Shown here in pieces: positions 30,699-39,123 of a stretch of DNA of 64,000 bases (position 1 is the stretch's first letter; the number at the start of each line of letters is the position of its first letter). The notes under the pieces are model-generated. The model was not told where the DNA came from. It was given only the letters and a program-made list of their open reading frames with translations, and did no database searches. The translations under genes were made by a program, and so were the position numbers. Origin of the DNA: UBA5195 sp034432755 (lineage in GTDB: Bacteria > Chloroflexota > Anaerolineae > Anaerolineales > Villigracilaceae); contig DAOUBQ010000015.1 in the NCBI GenBank assembly GCA_034432755.1, forward strand, positions 1-64,000, in the 5' to 3' direction.

Positions 30699-31655
30699 TT
30701 ATTTCGCGTAAATATCTTTGAATAACTCTTCTATGCCCGGTTCGGGGCTGGCTTCGGCGAATTCGACCGCTTTGTCGGTTTCGGCCTGGGCCTGGTCATC
30801 GAGAGCATCCAGATCGGCTTCGGTGGCGATTTTTTCCTTCAGCAGGTAGGCGCGGAAAATACCAATCGGGTCGTTTTCCTGCCACTTCTTCACTTCTTCC
30901 TGCTGGCGATAACGTTCGGGGTCGCCCATCGAGTGGCCGCGGAAGCGGTAGGTCACAATTTCGAGCAGGTACGGATGACTCGTCTCGCGGATGTATTTCA
31001 TCGCTTCCTGGCTGGCTTCGTACACTTTCATCACGTCCATGCCATCCACGCGAGCGTTTTTCATGCCGTAGCCTTCCGCCTTTTGGCGAATTTCATCCAC
31101 CGCCGAAGCGCGTTCCACGGCCGTTCCCATGCCATATTGGTTGTTTTCGCACACCCACAGCACGCGCAAATTCCAGGTTTTGGCGAGGTTTAAGGCTTCG
31201 TGGAAGTAGCCGATGTTGGTTGCGCCGTCGCCAAACATACAGATGGTAATGTTGTCGTTGCCGGCATATTGGTCGCCCAAGGCCAGACCGGCAGCAATGG
31301 GCAGGTGTCCGCCGACAATGGCGTGTCCGCCCCACATGTTCTTTTCTACGGATGCCATGTGCATTGAGCCGCCCTTGCCTTTCGACATGCCCGTAATTTT
31401 GCCGAGCAGTTCGGCCATGACTTCGTTGGCCGAAATGCCACAGTTGAGGGCCACGCCGTGGTCGCGGTAGGCGGTGATAACCCGGTCGCGCGGTTCACGG
31501 GCCGCAATCAGCCCGGTGGAAACTGCCTCCTGGCCGATATAGAGGTGCATGAATCCGCCGATTTTGCCGGCCTGGTACAGTTCTGCGCCGCGTTCCTCCA
31601 CACGCCGAATCAAAACCATCTCATAATACATTTGCAGCAATTTTTCTTTGTTCAT
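30699..31655 (-). CDS. pdhA: 2-Oxoacid dehydrogenase E1 alpha subunit
   Basis: A 318-residue thiamine-diphosphate-binding subunit. The TPP motif runs from FGDGATNIGYFHEALNLA to VCENN, with GKGGSMHM, HAIVGGHLPIAAG and YRFRGHSMGDPERYR (the phosphorylation-loop region). A start at 31655 with GGAGACCC is preferred to a longer frame that adds 23 unrelated residues. It is the first gene of the operon E1-alpha, E1-beta, E2. On the minus strand a TATAAAT box about 100 bases upstream (around 31750) may be the promoter. Confidence 0.93.
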   Translation of the reverse strand: MNKEKLLQMYYEMVLIRRVEERGAELYQAGKIGGFMHLYIGQEAVSTGLIAAREPRDRVITAYRDHGVALNCGISANEVMAELLGKITGMSKGKGGSMHMASVEKNMWGGHAIVGGHLPIAAGLALGDQYAGNDNITICMFGDGATNIGYFHEALNLAKTWNLRVLWVCENNQYGMGTAVERASAVDEIRQKAEGYGMKNARVDGMDVMKVYEASQEAMKYIRETSHPYLLEIVTYRFRGHSMGDPERYRQQEEVKKWQENDPIGIFRAYLLKEKIATEADLDALDDQAQAETDKAVEFAEASPEPGIEELFKDIYAK

Positions 31656-31850
31656 TGGGTCTCCAATAATCAAGATGATGACATAAAAACAACCGGGAGC
31701 GGTCCCCGGCAGGAAGGCATTCATATTTTGTGTACGGGGGTATGCAACATATTTATATCTTTTTTCTCTTAAATTTTCCAGAGTGCAATAACCCCAAAGG
31801 GGTGATTTTGATACGCTTTGAGAGTGATGTTTATCACACGCGCTGGCGGC

Positions 31851-33203
31851 TTATCCTTTGGGTTCGGAGGGGTTTGCGCCATTGGTGCGGATGTTGATGG
31901 TTTTCTTGAGGATGTCGAACCAGAAGGGTGCGCCCTGGGCGGCGGCGATGCCGCTGACGAGCAGGCCGAATAATTTAATCAGGATACCGGTCAGGTCGTT
32001 GGGCGCTGGGGCGTTGATAATCGGGTAGCATTGGCGGCCCACCTTCAGCCCGTAGTAATCAATGGTTGATTTTGGCAGCAGGGTGCATCTTTTTTGCGAA
32101 CCGTCCATCATCGAAACGCTGCCGCTGCTATCGGTCGGAAGCGGGGTTCCGAACCAGCCAATGGGAACGTTGAGGGTGGTGAACTGTAACTGAAGCGCGG
32201 CCACTTGTTCGGAGGTCATTGGGCCGAGACCGTTCTGGTTCTCCTGTGCAAAGGCCTCAGCCTGTGCCACCAGTGCCTGGCGCACGACGGGTTCGCGCCA
32301 CAGGGTTTGGGTCAGCGCCAGGGTATCGGCGTTCAGTACGATGGCTACCGCAACCCCAATGACCAGCGACATTTTCTGAGCATGGCGTTTGTACCAGCCG
32401 CTCAATCGTTCGGTGCCGTTGTCGAACCAGGTTTCCACGCTTTCGCGCGCAGCCGCGAGCGCGTTTTCGCTTTTTCCAATGCCAAGCATCAGGCTTTCGA
32501 GGGCTTGTTTTAGCTGCGGGTTGGTGGCGCTCAAAACGGCAATTCCTTCCTGAATTTGCTCAAAAGCAGAGGGTTCTTGTTCTGTGGCGGTTTGCCTGCG
32601 TTCGGATTGTATTCCGGCCAGAATTTTATCTACATCTTGAGCGGTCACTTCCACCCGCTGGAAGGTCTGCTCAACTGCCTCTTGCAAATTTGGATGGATA
32701 TTGGCGAGATGTTCCATTTCCATTTTTACGTTTGCGATTGCATTTTCGAGCGCGGTTTCGCCAAAGGGGGTGTTTAGTGCTTTGCGCGCGGCAGCCAGCA
32801 CCAGCCGAAATTGTGCCTCGGCGCGGGCTTTTTCGTCTTTTTTGAGGGTTGCGATGATGGGGCGTAGTTTTTGCATCTCCTGCTGCAAAATGGATGTTTT
32901 TTTGCCGGCGTGTATCAGAATGTCGAACAGGGCCAGCGAGAATAGGCGCGATGGAATGTATGAAGGCCGCCGCAGGTTGGCCTGGTCGTCGCCTGTGTGC
33001 AGTGATTGAATTAAGGGGTGTTCATAGAACTGGTCGGCCAGGGCTGGGTCAGCGAGAAAGTTGCGGATGTGCGCCTCAAGCATTTTGGAGCGCCAGCGCA
33101 GCCGCGCGCCCAGCCACTCTTGAATGTACATGACGCCGATGCTCAGTACCAGCCAGGCAAAAATCAGGCTGATGAAAATTTCGAGGATGGTGAGCAGGGA
33201 CAT
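31851..33203 (-). CDS. Hypothetical membrane protein with coiled-coil middle
   Basis: A 450-residue protein. A membrane helix at the start (LTILEIFISLIFAWLVLSIG), a long charged and helical cytoplasmic middle (residues about 30-250, rich in Lys/Glu/Gln), another helix near residue 280 (MSLVIGVAVAIVLNADTLAL) and a last hydrophobic stretch before a C-terminus of ILKKTINIRTNGANPSEPKG. I recognise no family, though similar proteins with this layout are found in many bacteria as unknown. The ATG is fixed by AGGAGG four bases before it. It is probably in one operon with no close neighbour. Confidence 0.65.
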   Translation of the reverse strand: MSLLTILEIFISLIFAWLVLSIGVMYIQEWLGARLRWRSKMLEAHIRNFLADPALADQFYEHPLIQSLHTGDDQANLRRPSYIPSRLFSLALFDILIHAGKKTSILQQEMQKLRPIIATLKKDEKARAEAQFRLVLAAARKALNTPFGETALENAIANVKMEMEHLANIHPNLQEAVEQTFQRVEVTAQDVDKILAGIQSERRQTATEQEPSAFEQIQEGIAVLSATNPQLKQALESLMLGIGKSENALAAARESVETWFDNGTERLSGWYKRHAQKMSLVIGVAVAIVLNADTLALTQTLWREPVVRQALVAQAEAFAQENQNGLGPMTSEQVAALQLQFTTLNVPIGWFGTPLPTDSSGSVSMMDGSQKRCTLLPKSTIDYYGLKVGRQCYPIINAPAPNDLTGILIKLFGLLVSGIAAAQGAPFWFDILKKTINIRTNGANPSEPKG

Positions 33204-33232
33204 GGAGCCTCCTATTTTGAATCGTGCTGAAT

Positions 33233-33970
33233 TTACGATACATGAGAAGCCAGCAGGGCTGGAATTTCTGCCAGTCTTTCGATAATTGCATCGGGCGGGA
33301 TAGGGCCGGGCGTTTGGTTTCGAGCGCGGCGTTTTATCCAGATGGCAAACATTCCCAGCATTTTTGAGCCGCTCACATCGGCATCCAGCCGGTCGCCGAC
33401 CATGGCTGCCTGGTCGGGCATGTAGCCCCAATGCGCCAGGGCCAGTTCGAAGATGCGCGGGTGCGGTTTGCGGTACGAACAGGCGGCGGAGGTCAGCACG
33501 AAGTCGAAGTATTGCTCAATATCGAATTTTTCTACCAGCTGAAACACATCGCGGTTATCTCCGGCATTGGAGACCAACCCCAGGCGATAGCCGGCGGATT
33601 GCAGTTCGGCCAGGGTGGAGGTGGCGTCGGCCTCAAGCAGCCAGTTCTGCTGGGTGATGGCGTAGAAGTCGTCCAGCGCGGTGCGTAAGGTGGCTTGTGG
33701 CACGTCAGGATGTCCTTTGTGGGCCAATAATTGCCCCAGAACCACGGTGGTGCTTAGCTCAAACAGGTGGCGGTCACGGTCCATGTAATACTCGTCCAGT
33801 TTTTGGCGGAATTCGGCCCCGAATGATTGGTGATCAATCGAAAGTCCACTGGCGCGGAGCGAATCGGCCAGCGCTTGCCCGGCGCGCTCGAAAACGGGCG
33901 GCCAGGGGTTGGGGGAATACATCAGGGTATCGCCGAGGTCGAAAAGAACGGCCTGGAGCAAGCGAGGCAT
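33233..33970 (-). CDS. HAD-superfamily hydrolase
   Basis: A 245-residue haloacid dehalogenase-like hydrolase, subfamily IA. Motif I is FDLGDTLMY (nucleophile Asp; a G in place of the second Asp as in some HADs), motif II LVSNAGD, motif III SYRKPHPRIF with the lysine, motif IV MVGDRLDADV. It removes phosphate from a small molecule of unknown identity. The ATG at 33970 starts at the fold; longer frames add unrelated sequence. It lies 30 bases downstream of the start side of the membrane protein gene, and 38 after a dehydrogenase gene. Confidence 0.78.
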   Translation of the reverse strand: MPRLLQAVLFDLGDTLMYSPNPWPPVFERAGQALADSLRASGLSIDHQSFGAEFRQKLDEYYMDRDRHLFELSTTVVLGQLLAHKGHPDVPQATLRTALDDFYAITQQNWLLEADATSTLAELQSAGYRLGLVSNAGDNRDVFQLVEKFDIEQYFDFVLTSAACSYRKPHPRIFELALAHWGYMPDQAAMVGDRLDADVSGSKMLGMFAIWIKRRARNQTPGPIPPDAIIERLAEIPALLASHVS

Positions 33971-34008
33971 AATTTTGGAGTCAACCGGTTTGCCAGTTGT
34001 AATTTTCT

Positions 34009-35079
34009 TTAGTACCCTCTCTGCCGGTCTACCAGGTTGTAGAGTGTTAATCCGCCCAGGTAGCGCAAGAGGTTTTCGGAGAATAGCCGCATGGCGCGTT
34101 CGGTGTAGTGTGGACTGCTGCCAGAGATGTGTGGGGTGACGATGACGTTGGGCATTCCCCAAAGCGGGCTGGAGGCGGGCAGAGGTTCTTCGGGGAAGAC
34201 ATCCAGCGCAGCCCCGGCCAATTTTCCGCTCTTCAGGGCGCTGACCAGCGCCGGATGGCTGACTACGCCGCCGCGCGAGACATCCACCAGGAACGCGCCC
34301 GGCTGGAGGGCCTGTAAGATATTCTCGCTGATGAGCTCAGTGGTTTCCAGAGTCAATGGCACGGTGATAATCAGAAAGTGGCATTCGCGCGCCATGGAAC
34401 GGAGTGCTTCGGCGGGGTAGAGTCGGGTGACGAAATCGCCGGTGGGGTCGCCCATCCCCTCGCCGGGGATATAACCGGGGTCGGAAGGGTGCATCACACT
34501 GCGCTTGGTTGCCAGCACGGTAACGCCGAAGGGTCGAAGCAGGCGCGCCACCTGTCTGCCAATGCTGCCGTAGCCGACAATTCCGACGGTTTTGCCTCGT
34601 AACTCGAACGGCAAGAAACGCTCCAAACGGTCTTTGGGCCATTCCGATTTTTTCTGCGAAGCCAGCAAGGCAGGGAGTTTGCGCCCGAGAGCCAGCATCA
34701 TGGTCAGGGCATGCTCGGCCACCTGAGAAGCCGCCGCGCCGCTCAAAGTGGTGATGAGCAGCCCATCTTTTTTGAGCAGGGGTTCGTGCAGGAAGCGGTC
34801 AATGCCGGCAAAGTGGAATTGTACCCACTGGAGTGCAGGCATTTGTTCTGGCTTGGGCAGCAGGTGTGAGGTGTACATCACCTCGGCTCGTGCCAGGGTT
34901 TCGGCCGGAACATCGCCCACCGGCAGATGGGTTATGTTGACGCGCGGGGAGATGCCGTGCAGGTGCGTCAACATTTCCTCGCTAACGGGGATGGTGATCA
35001 GAACTTCAATCGTCGGGGAAGCAGGCATGGGACTTTTCAGCAGGTCAGGTAGGGTGTGATTTCCCGCCATGTTCAACAC
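34009..35079 (-). CDS. D-2-hydroxyacid dehydrogenase
   Basis: A 356-residue NAD(P)-dependent oxidoreductase. The Rossmann motif is GIVGYGSIGRQVARLL; catalytic residues are Arg in VDVSRGGVVSH, Glu in VFPEEPLP and His in VTPHISGSS, the standard Arg-Glu-His set. It contains an insert after the Rossmann start (KRSVMHPSDPGYIPG...). It interconverts a D-2-hydroxyacid and a 2-oxoacid; glyoxylate or phosphoglycerate-like substrates are possible. Several in-frame ATGs at the 5' end leave the start open between 35079, 35070 and 35028. Confidence 0.82.
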   Translation of the reverse strand: MLNMAGNHTLPDLLKSPMPASPTIEVLITIPVSEEMLTHLHGISPRVNITHLPVGDVPAETLARAEVMYTSHLLPKPEQMPALQWVQFHFAGIDRFLHEPLLKKDGLLITTLSGAAASQVAEHALTMMLALGRKLPALLASQKKSEWPKDRLERFLPFELRGKTVGIVGYGSIGRQVARLLRPFGVTVLATKRSVMHPSDPGYIPGEGMGDPTGDFVTRLYPAEALRSMARECHFLIITVPLTLETTELISENILQALQPGAFLVDVSRGGVVSHPALVSALKSGKLAGAALDVFPEEPLPASSPLWGMPNVIVTPHISGSSPHYTERAMRLFSENLLRYLGGLTLYNLVDRQRGY

Positions 35080-35189
35080 TTGAGGAGCAGTTGGGATGCG
35101 CTTTTGGTTGAATTTTACCTTGCCCGGCCCATTCTGTCACAGGGCAAAAAGAACCGCCCATCCGGGTTGGAATGAGCGGTGAAAGCGAG

Positions 35190-35393
35190 TTAGTTGCTGG
35201 CCTTGGGGATAATCAGCCAGGCCAATAGATACAGGCCGATGCCCGGCACGCCGCCCGGCAGGAAGGCGATGAAAAAGGCTAGCCGAAACCAGAAGGCATT
35301 AATGCCAAAGAACTCGGCCAATCCACCACACACGCCGGCCAAGATTCGGTTATTGCGCGAACGGCGCAGGGCAGAGCGAGGATTGATAGTCAT
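35190..35393 (-). CDS. PspC-domain membrane protein
   Basis: Sixty-seven residues: a basic N-terminus (RSALRRSRNNRILAGVCGG), then LAEFFGINAFWFRLAFFIAF and LYLLAWLIIPK. This is the PspC domain, a small envelope-stress protein that lies in the inner membrane. GGAGG lies upstream of the ATG at 35393. It is a single gene transcribed leftward between a dehydrogenase and a CoA transferase. Confidence 0.8.
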   Translation of the reverse strand: MTINPRSALRRSRNNRILAGVCGGLAEFFGINAFWFRLAFFIAFLPGGVPGIGLYLLAWLIIPKASN

Positions 35394-35520
35394 GGGGGAC
35401 CTCCGTAAAATTTTGGGTGCAATGGCTTGCTTTTGCACGAGGCGGGCAGTGTGTAGATATACGGATGTTTTCACGTTTGGTTGTAAAACGAAGCCGTCTT
35501 GGGCTGGCCCCATGCCTGGT

Positions 35521-36291
35521 TTACCCCGCGCCCTTGAGATAAATCCCGGTCGGGTCGAGTTCTTCGCGCAGGATTTGGAGTTCGCGGGCGGTGACGGGTT
35601 CTGTTCCCTTGAGATGCTCTGCTGCCTTCAAATCCCAGCCGGTGTTTTCTCTGGCCATTTCGACGGTTTTGCCGGGGTGCAGGGCGGTCAGAATCAGTTC
35701 ACCGTTTTCGTTTGGTTCTAAGAGGCCGATGTCGGTCACGACGGCGAGCGGACCTTTGCCGCGCAGGCCAGCCTGTTCGCGTCTGCCTGCGCCGTCGAGG
35801 TAGCCCGCCGAAGTCAGGAAGTCCACCTTTTCGGGGAAGCGGCGCTTCTGGTGCGGGGTCATCATGTAACAGCGATTGGCCCAGGCGGCAATTTCTTGTG
35901 CGCCGCCAGAGCCGGGCAGCCGCACTTTGGGGTGTTCATAATCTGTGCCGACGATGGTGGCGTTGATGTTGCCGTAGCGGTCAATTTGCGCGCCGCCCAG
36001 GAAGCCGACATCCACGTTGCCCCGCTGGAGGTAGTTGGCAAAAATATCGTACATGCTGACCACCGAGAGTGCGCCGCTCACCAGGGTTGGGTCGCCGATA
36101 GAGAGTGGCAGGCGGGCTGGTTCCGCGCCGATGACGCCCGCTTCGTAAATCATCACCAGGTTGGGAGCGTGGGTGCGCTTGGCCAGGTTGCAGGCCAGGT
36201 TGGGTTGGCCCACGCCTACAAAGACCACATCGCCATCTTTGAGCAGTCGCGCGGCGTTGACAATCATCAATTCAGCGGAAGAGTATTCCAT
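35521..36291 (-). CDS. CoA transferase, beta subunit (glutaconate/IpdB-type)
   Basis: A 256-residue small CoA-transferase subunit: MIVNAARLLKDGDVVFVGVG, QPNLACNLAKRTHAPNLVMI, YEAGVIGAEPARLPLSIGDP, then GFLGGAQIDRYGNINATIVG and LPGSGGAQEIAAW. It matches the B subunit of glutaconate CoA-transferase and of the IpdAB ring-opening enzymes. It probably moves or hydrolyses CoA thioesters in breakdown of an aromatic or cyclic acid. It works with the alpha subunit encoded at 37185; a hydrolase gene is between them. Confidence 0.82.
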   Translation of the reverse strand: MEYSSAELMIVNAARLLKDGDVVFVGVGQPNLACNLAKRTHAPNLVMIYEAGVIGAEPARLPLSIGDPTLVSGALSVVSMYDIFANYLQRGNVDVGFLGGAQIDRYGNINATIVGTDYEHPKVRLPGSGGAQEIAAWANRCYMMTPHQKRRFPEKVDFLTSAGYLDGAGRREQAGLRGKGPLAVVTDIGLLEPNENGELILTALHPGKTVEMARENTGWDLKAAEHLKGTEPVTARELQILREELDPTGIYLKGAG

Positions 36292-36317
36292 GCGTTTCCT
36301 TTCTATTCTGATTGGGA

Positions 36318-36349
36318 TATCTGGTTTTCTGGTTGCGCGGTTATCTGGC
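36318..36349. repeat. Octamer repeat (period 8)
   Basis: TATCTGGT, TTTCTGGT, TGCGCGGT, TATCTGGC. It lies between the CoA-transferase beta gene and the hydrolase gene and reaches into the 3' end region of the latter. Its complement (AACCAGAAAACCAGATA) resembles the octamer at 40241. Confidence 0.65.
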
Positions 36350-37180
36350 TGGGTGTAAGAATAGATGGATGCGTTCTGCCACCCTTTGCGGGGCTTCGAG
36401 TGGCAGGAGGTGGGTTGTTTTGGGTAAAGTTTCGATTTGGATGCGCGCGTTGAAACGGCGGGTGAGGAAGGCTGTGATTGGCAGGAAGGTGTCGGTTTCG
36501 GCGCCGCGCAAAATCAGGGTTGGTGTTTTGAGGCCGGGTAAGCCGCGCCACAGGTCGAAATCGCGCCAGACGCTGGTGTAATAGATGTGCGCTTCCCATT
36601 CTGGGCTGTAACGTAGGGTGTAGCCGTTGTGGCTGGCTGGCTGGATGATGCCAGAAATATATACGCGGAGCGCGTTATCCTCCAGGTAGCGGAATGCCGG
36701 GCGGCGGCGGTAAGATGCGAAGGGACGTTCTAGGTCATCGAAGGTGCGGCGGCGTTTTTGGGCGGCGTGGATGAGCGGGTGCAGGCGATAGCCCAACCCC
36801 AGCGCGCGGACAAGATTCCATAGCACGATAACGCCCGGCGGGAAGAGAACCGGGTCGAGCAGGATGAGAGACTTAAACCGCTCTGGCGCTTTGAGCGCGG
36901 CGCGTAAGGCGGCAATTGCGCCCATTGAATGACCGATGACCACTGCCTGCCTGGTATTTCTTTCCTCAGTGAATTGCAGAAAATCGGTGGAGAGTGGATA
37001 CCAGTCAGATATCTCTTCGGGCTTTGCGCCTGGCCAGAGCGGGCGCTGATGCATGGCTGTGACGTGGTGGTGTTCCTTGAGTATATTTAACAGGGGCAGG
37101 TAGCAGGCGGGCGGGTAGCCGTTGGCGTGCAGGAAGTGCAATGCTGGCCCGTCGCCGCCGAAATCGGTGTAGGGAATCAT
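36341..37180 (-). CDS. Alpha/beta hydrolase
   Basis: A 279-residue hydrolase. The nucleophile elbow is GHSMGAIAAL (Ser near residue 95), preceded by LHFLHANGYPPACYLPLLNI with the oxyanion region, a lid with basic residues (AQKRRRTFDDLERPF), Asp in a loop near FDLWRGLPGLKTPTLILRGA, and the catalytic His in TTHLLPLEAPQR. An esterase, thioesterase or ring-cleavage C-C hydrolase is possible. Its place between the two CoA-transferase subunits, four bases after the alpha subunit gene, suggests it acts on the same pathway. Confidence 0.82.
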   Translation of the reverse strand: MIPYTDFGGDGPALHFLHANGYPPACYLPLLNILKEHHHVTAMHQRPLWPGAKPEEISDWYPLSTDFLQFTEERNTRQAVVIGHSMGAIAALRAALKAPERFKSLILLDPVLFPPGVIVLWNLVRALGLGYRLHPLIHAAQKRRRTFDDLERPFASYRRRPAFRYLEDNALRVYISGIIQPASHNGYTLRYSPEWEAHIYYTSVWRDFDLWRGLPGLKTPTLILRGAETDTFLPITAFLTRRFNARIQIETLPKTTHLLPLEAPQRVAERIHLFLHPAR

Positions 37181-37184
37181 CGTG

Positions 37185-38087
37185 TTAATAGCGTCCGTAG
37201 TTGATAGGTTCGCTCATCCGCGCCGCGACTTTAAGTTGCTCGTGTTTTTCTGCGCCGAGTTTGTCCCAATATTCTTCCCGGTCTTTCACGGTGTACACCC
37301 ATTCTTGAAGGTACTGGCGGGTGGAATCGGAGTCGGATGAGATTTTGTCCCATGCCAGGTAAAACTCGTTATCGCGGTCGTAATAGCCCTGGGCGTAACT
37401 GGGGTGAGCGGCATGAGGGACATGGCACACGGCACTGACGATGAAGCCGGGAATGAGGGTGCGGTTCGGGTCCGAGCGGATGACGCTTTCTTCAACGATT
37501 TCTTCGGCGGTCAGGATGACCTTTTTCGCCGCGAAAGCGACCTCCTTCTGTTCGCCAACGATGCCCCACAGGTGAGCATTGCCTTGCGAATCGGCGCGCT
37601 GCACATGGATGATCGCCACATCGGGGTTGAGTGCCGGCACGGTGACCACTTCGCGCCCGCTGTAAGGGTCGGTGACGCGCTTGATGCGCGGATTGGCTTT
37701 CTCCAAATCAGTTGCCCCGGTCTGATTCATTGGTAGAAAGGGCAGGCCGCTGGCCCCGGCTTGCAGGCGGGTAATCATGCCAAAGTGCGAGTATTCTTCC
37801 CATTCCAGTTGGCCTTTTTCAATGGCAGCGCGCACAATCCGCAGGCTGCCCACGCCGGGATTTCCCATATACGAGAAAATCACCTTGCGGGCGCAGCCGG
37901 CCGCCACCATCTGGTCGTAAATCAGGTCGGGCGTAGCGCGTGCCAGGGTCAGGTTGCGCTTGCCCTGCCGGATGATTTCATGCCCGGCGGCAAAGGGGAT
38001 GAGATGGGTGAACCCGGCGGCATATAGCAGGTCGCCATCGTTCACAAATTGCGCAATTGCATCTTTAAGGGACATTAATTTGGTCAT
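37185..38087 (-). CDS. CoA transferase, alpha subunit (glutaconate/IpdA-type)
   Basis: A 300-residue large subunit of a CoA transferase: MSLKDAIAQFVNDGDLLYAAG, FTHLIPFAAGHEIIRQGKRNL, FSYMGNPGVGS (CoA loop), NPDVAIIHVQRADSQGNAHL. With the beta subunit it forms a two-chain CoA transferase related to glutaconate CoA-transferase and IpdAB. It is the first gene of a three-gene operon: alpha subunit, hydrolase, beta subunit. The substrate is not known. Confidence 0.82.
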   Translation of the reverse strand: MTKLMSLKDAIAQFVNDGDLLYAAGFTHLIPFAAGHEIIRQGKRNLTLARATPDLIYDQMVAAGCARKVIFSYMGNPGVGSLRIVRAAIEKGQLEWEEYSHFGMITRLQAGASGLPFLPMNQTGATDLEKANPRIKRVTDPYSGREVVTVPALNPDVAIIHVQRADSQGNAHLWGIVGEQKEVAFAAKKVILTAEEIVEESVIRSDPNRTLIPGFIVSAVCHVPHAAHPSYAQGYYDRDNEFYLAWDKISSDSDSTRQYLQEWVYTVKDREEYWDKLGAEKHEQLKVAARMSEPINYGRY

Positions 38088-38125
38088 GGATTTTCCTTTT
38101 GTTTGGCGTGTAGCCGTTATGTGAA

Positions 38126-38710
38126 TTACTTTTTCTTCTTGGCTTCTTTCTCTTTTTTTGCTTTCAGGCGCTTTTCATTGGCCTCGCGCATTCGTTGCCG
38201 CCATTTGCGAATGCCCTCGAAGCGTCCGGCAGAACTGGGCGGCGGCGCGGTCATGCGCAGGATGACCAGGCCGACGCCGATGCCGAGCGCCCCAATGCAC
38301 AAAAAAGCCAGATAATTAAAGCTTTTCTGGCTTTGGATGTAATTTTCAATCTCTTTTTCGGTGATGGTCCTGGTTGGAATTCCAAGTCTTTGGGCGGTTT
38401 GGGAATTTGCCTCGTGGGTTTGCAGGGCTTGTACGCCATAAACAATATATTCCTGCGTGGCACGTAAACTTTCGGTTTTGATTCGGGTGGGTGTGGGCAG
38501 GTTTTGAGCCAGCGCGGTTTGGGCCCCCACTTCTTGGGTTTGCCGGGCCAGGGCTGCATACACCGTGTTGGTTTGTTTAGCAGCCAGGTTGGCGTTTGAG
38601 CGTGAAATGTCGGTCGAAATAAAAATCATCAGGGCGAATAGCCCGATGATGATGAAAAACGTTCCAATGCGCGAGATAAACTCCCGGCGGTCAATGGTTT
38701 GTTCGCCCAT
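38126..38710 (-). CDS. Hypothetical two-helix membrane protein
   Basis: A 194-residue protein with a membrane helix near residue 20 (IGTFFIIIGLFALMIFISTD), a periplasmic part rich in Thr/Gln/Ala (LARQTQEVGAQTALAQNLPT), another helix near 150 (YLAFLCIGALGIGVGLVILR) and a lysine-rich C-terminus (KRLKAKKEKEAKKKK). ATG 38710 follows AAGGTGAAC. No family recognised; the layout resembles anonymous envelope proteins in Chloroflexota. Confidence 0.6.
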   Translation of the reverse strand: MGEQTIDRREFISRIGTFFIIIGLFALMIFISTDISRSNANLAAKQTNTVYAALARQTQEVGAQTALAQNLPTPTRIKTESLRATQEYIVYGVQALQTHEANSQTAQRLGIPTRTITEKEIENYIQSQKSFNYLAFLCIGALGIGVGLVILRMTAPPPSSAGRFEGIRKWRQRMREANEKRLKAKKEKEAKKKK

Positions 38711-38761
38711 GTTCACCTTCGCTATACTCTGGTTTCATGGGTCAAATTCTATCATGATGAG

Positions 38762-38893
38762 CTATTTTTCTTTCTTTGGCATTCTCGTGTTACACATCAA
38801 GAGATTGAGCAGGTAGATGACACCTGCCAGCAAGGTGACGGAAACCAGCGTGATGATTTCCTCAGCAAAGAGCATTAATTCCTCGAACCACAT
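38762..38893 (-). CDS. Possible 43-residue single-helix membrane peptide
   Basis: MWFEELMLFAEEIITLVSVT followed by a hydrophobic stretch (LLAGVIYLLNLLM) and a basic end. It could be a small membrane protein encoded in the gap before the cobalamin gene. There is no clear ribosome site and no homologue I recall, so it may be chance. Confidence 0.3.
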   Translation of the reverse strand: MWFEELMLFAEEIITLVSVTLLAGVIYLLNLLMCNTRMPKKEK

Positions 38894-39123
38894 CGCTGTG
38901 GCGAGCCGCCTGCGCCGCTGGCAGTCTCCGGTTTCCACCAGCGGCGGTTGTTGGGTCGAAACGAAAACTGGATTTTTTACCCTGCTTTAACTCTCCGCGC
39001 GGAATGGAATTGGTATAATGATTTTGACAGGTTGAGCGAGATAGAGTTACTCGCGTTCTTTGCGTTGTACTGGTATCTGTGCAAGGAATCTATTGTTTGC
39101 AAGTCACGATAAGAAAGGAGTAG

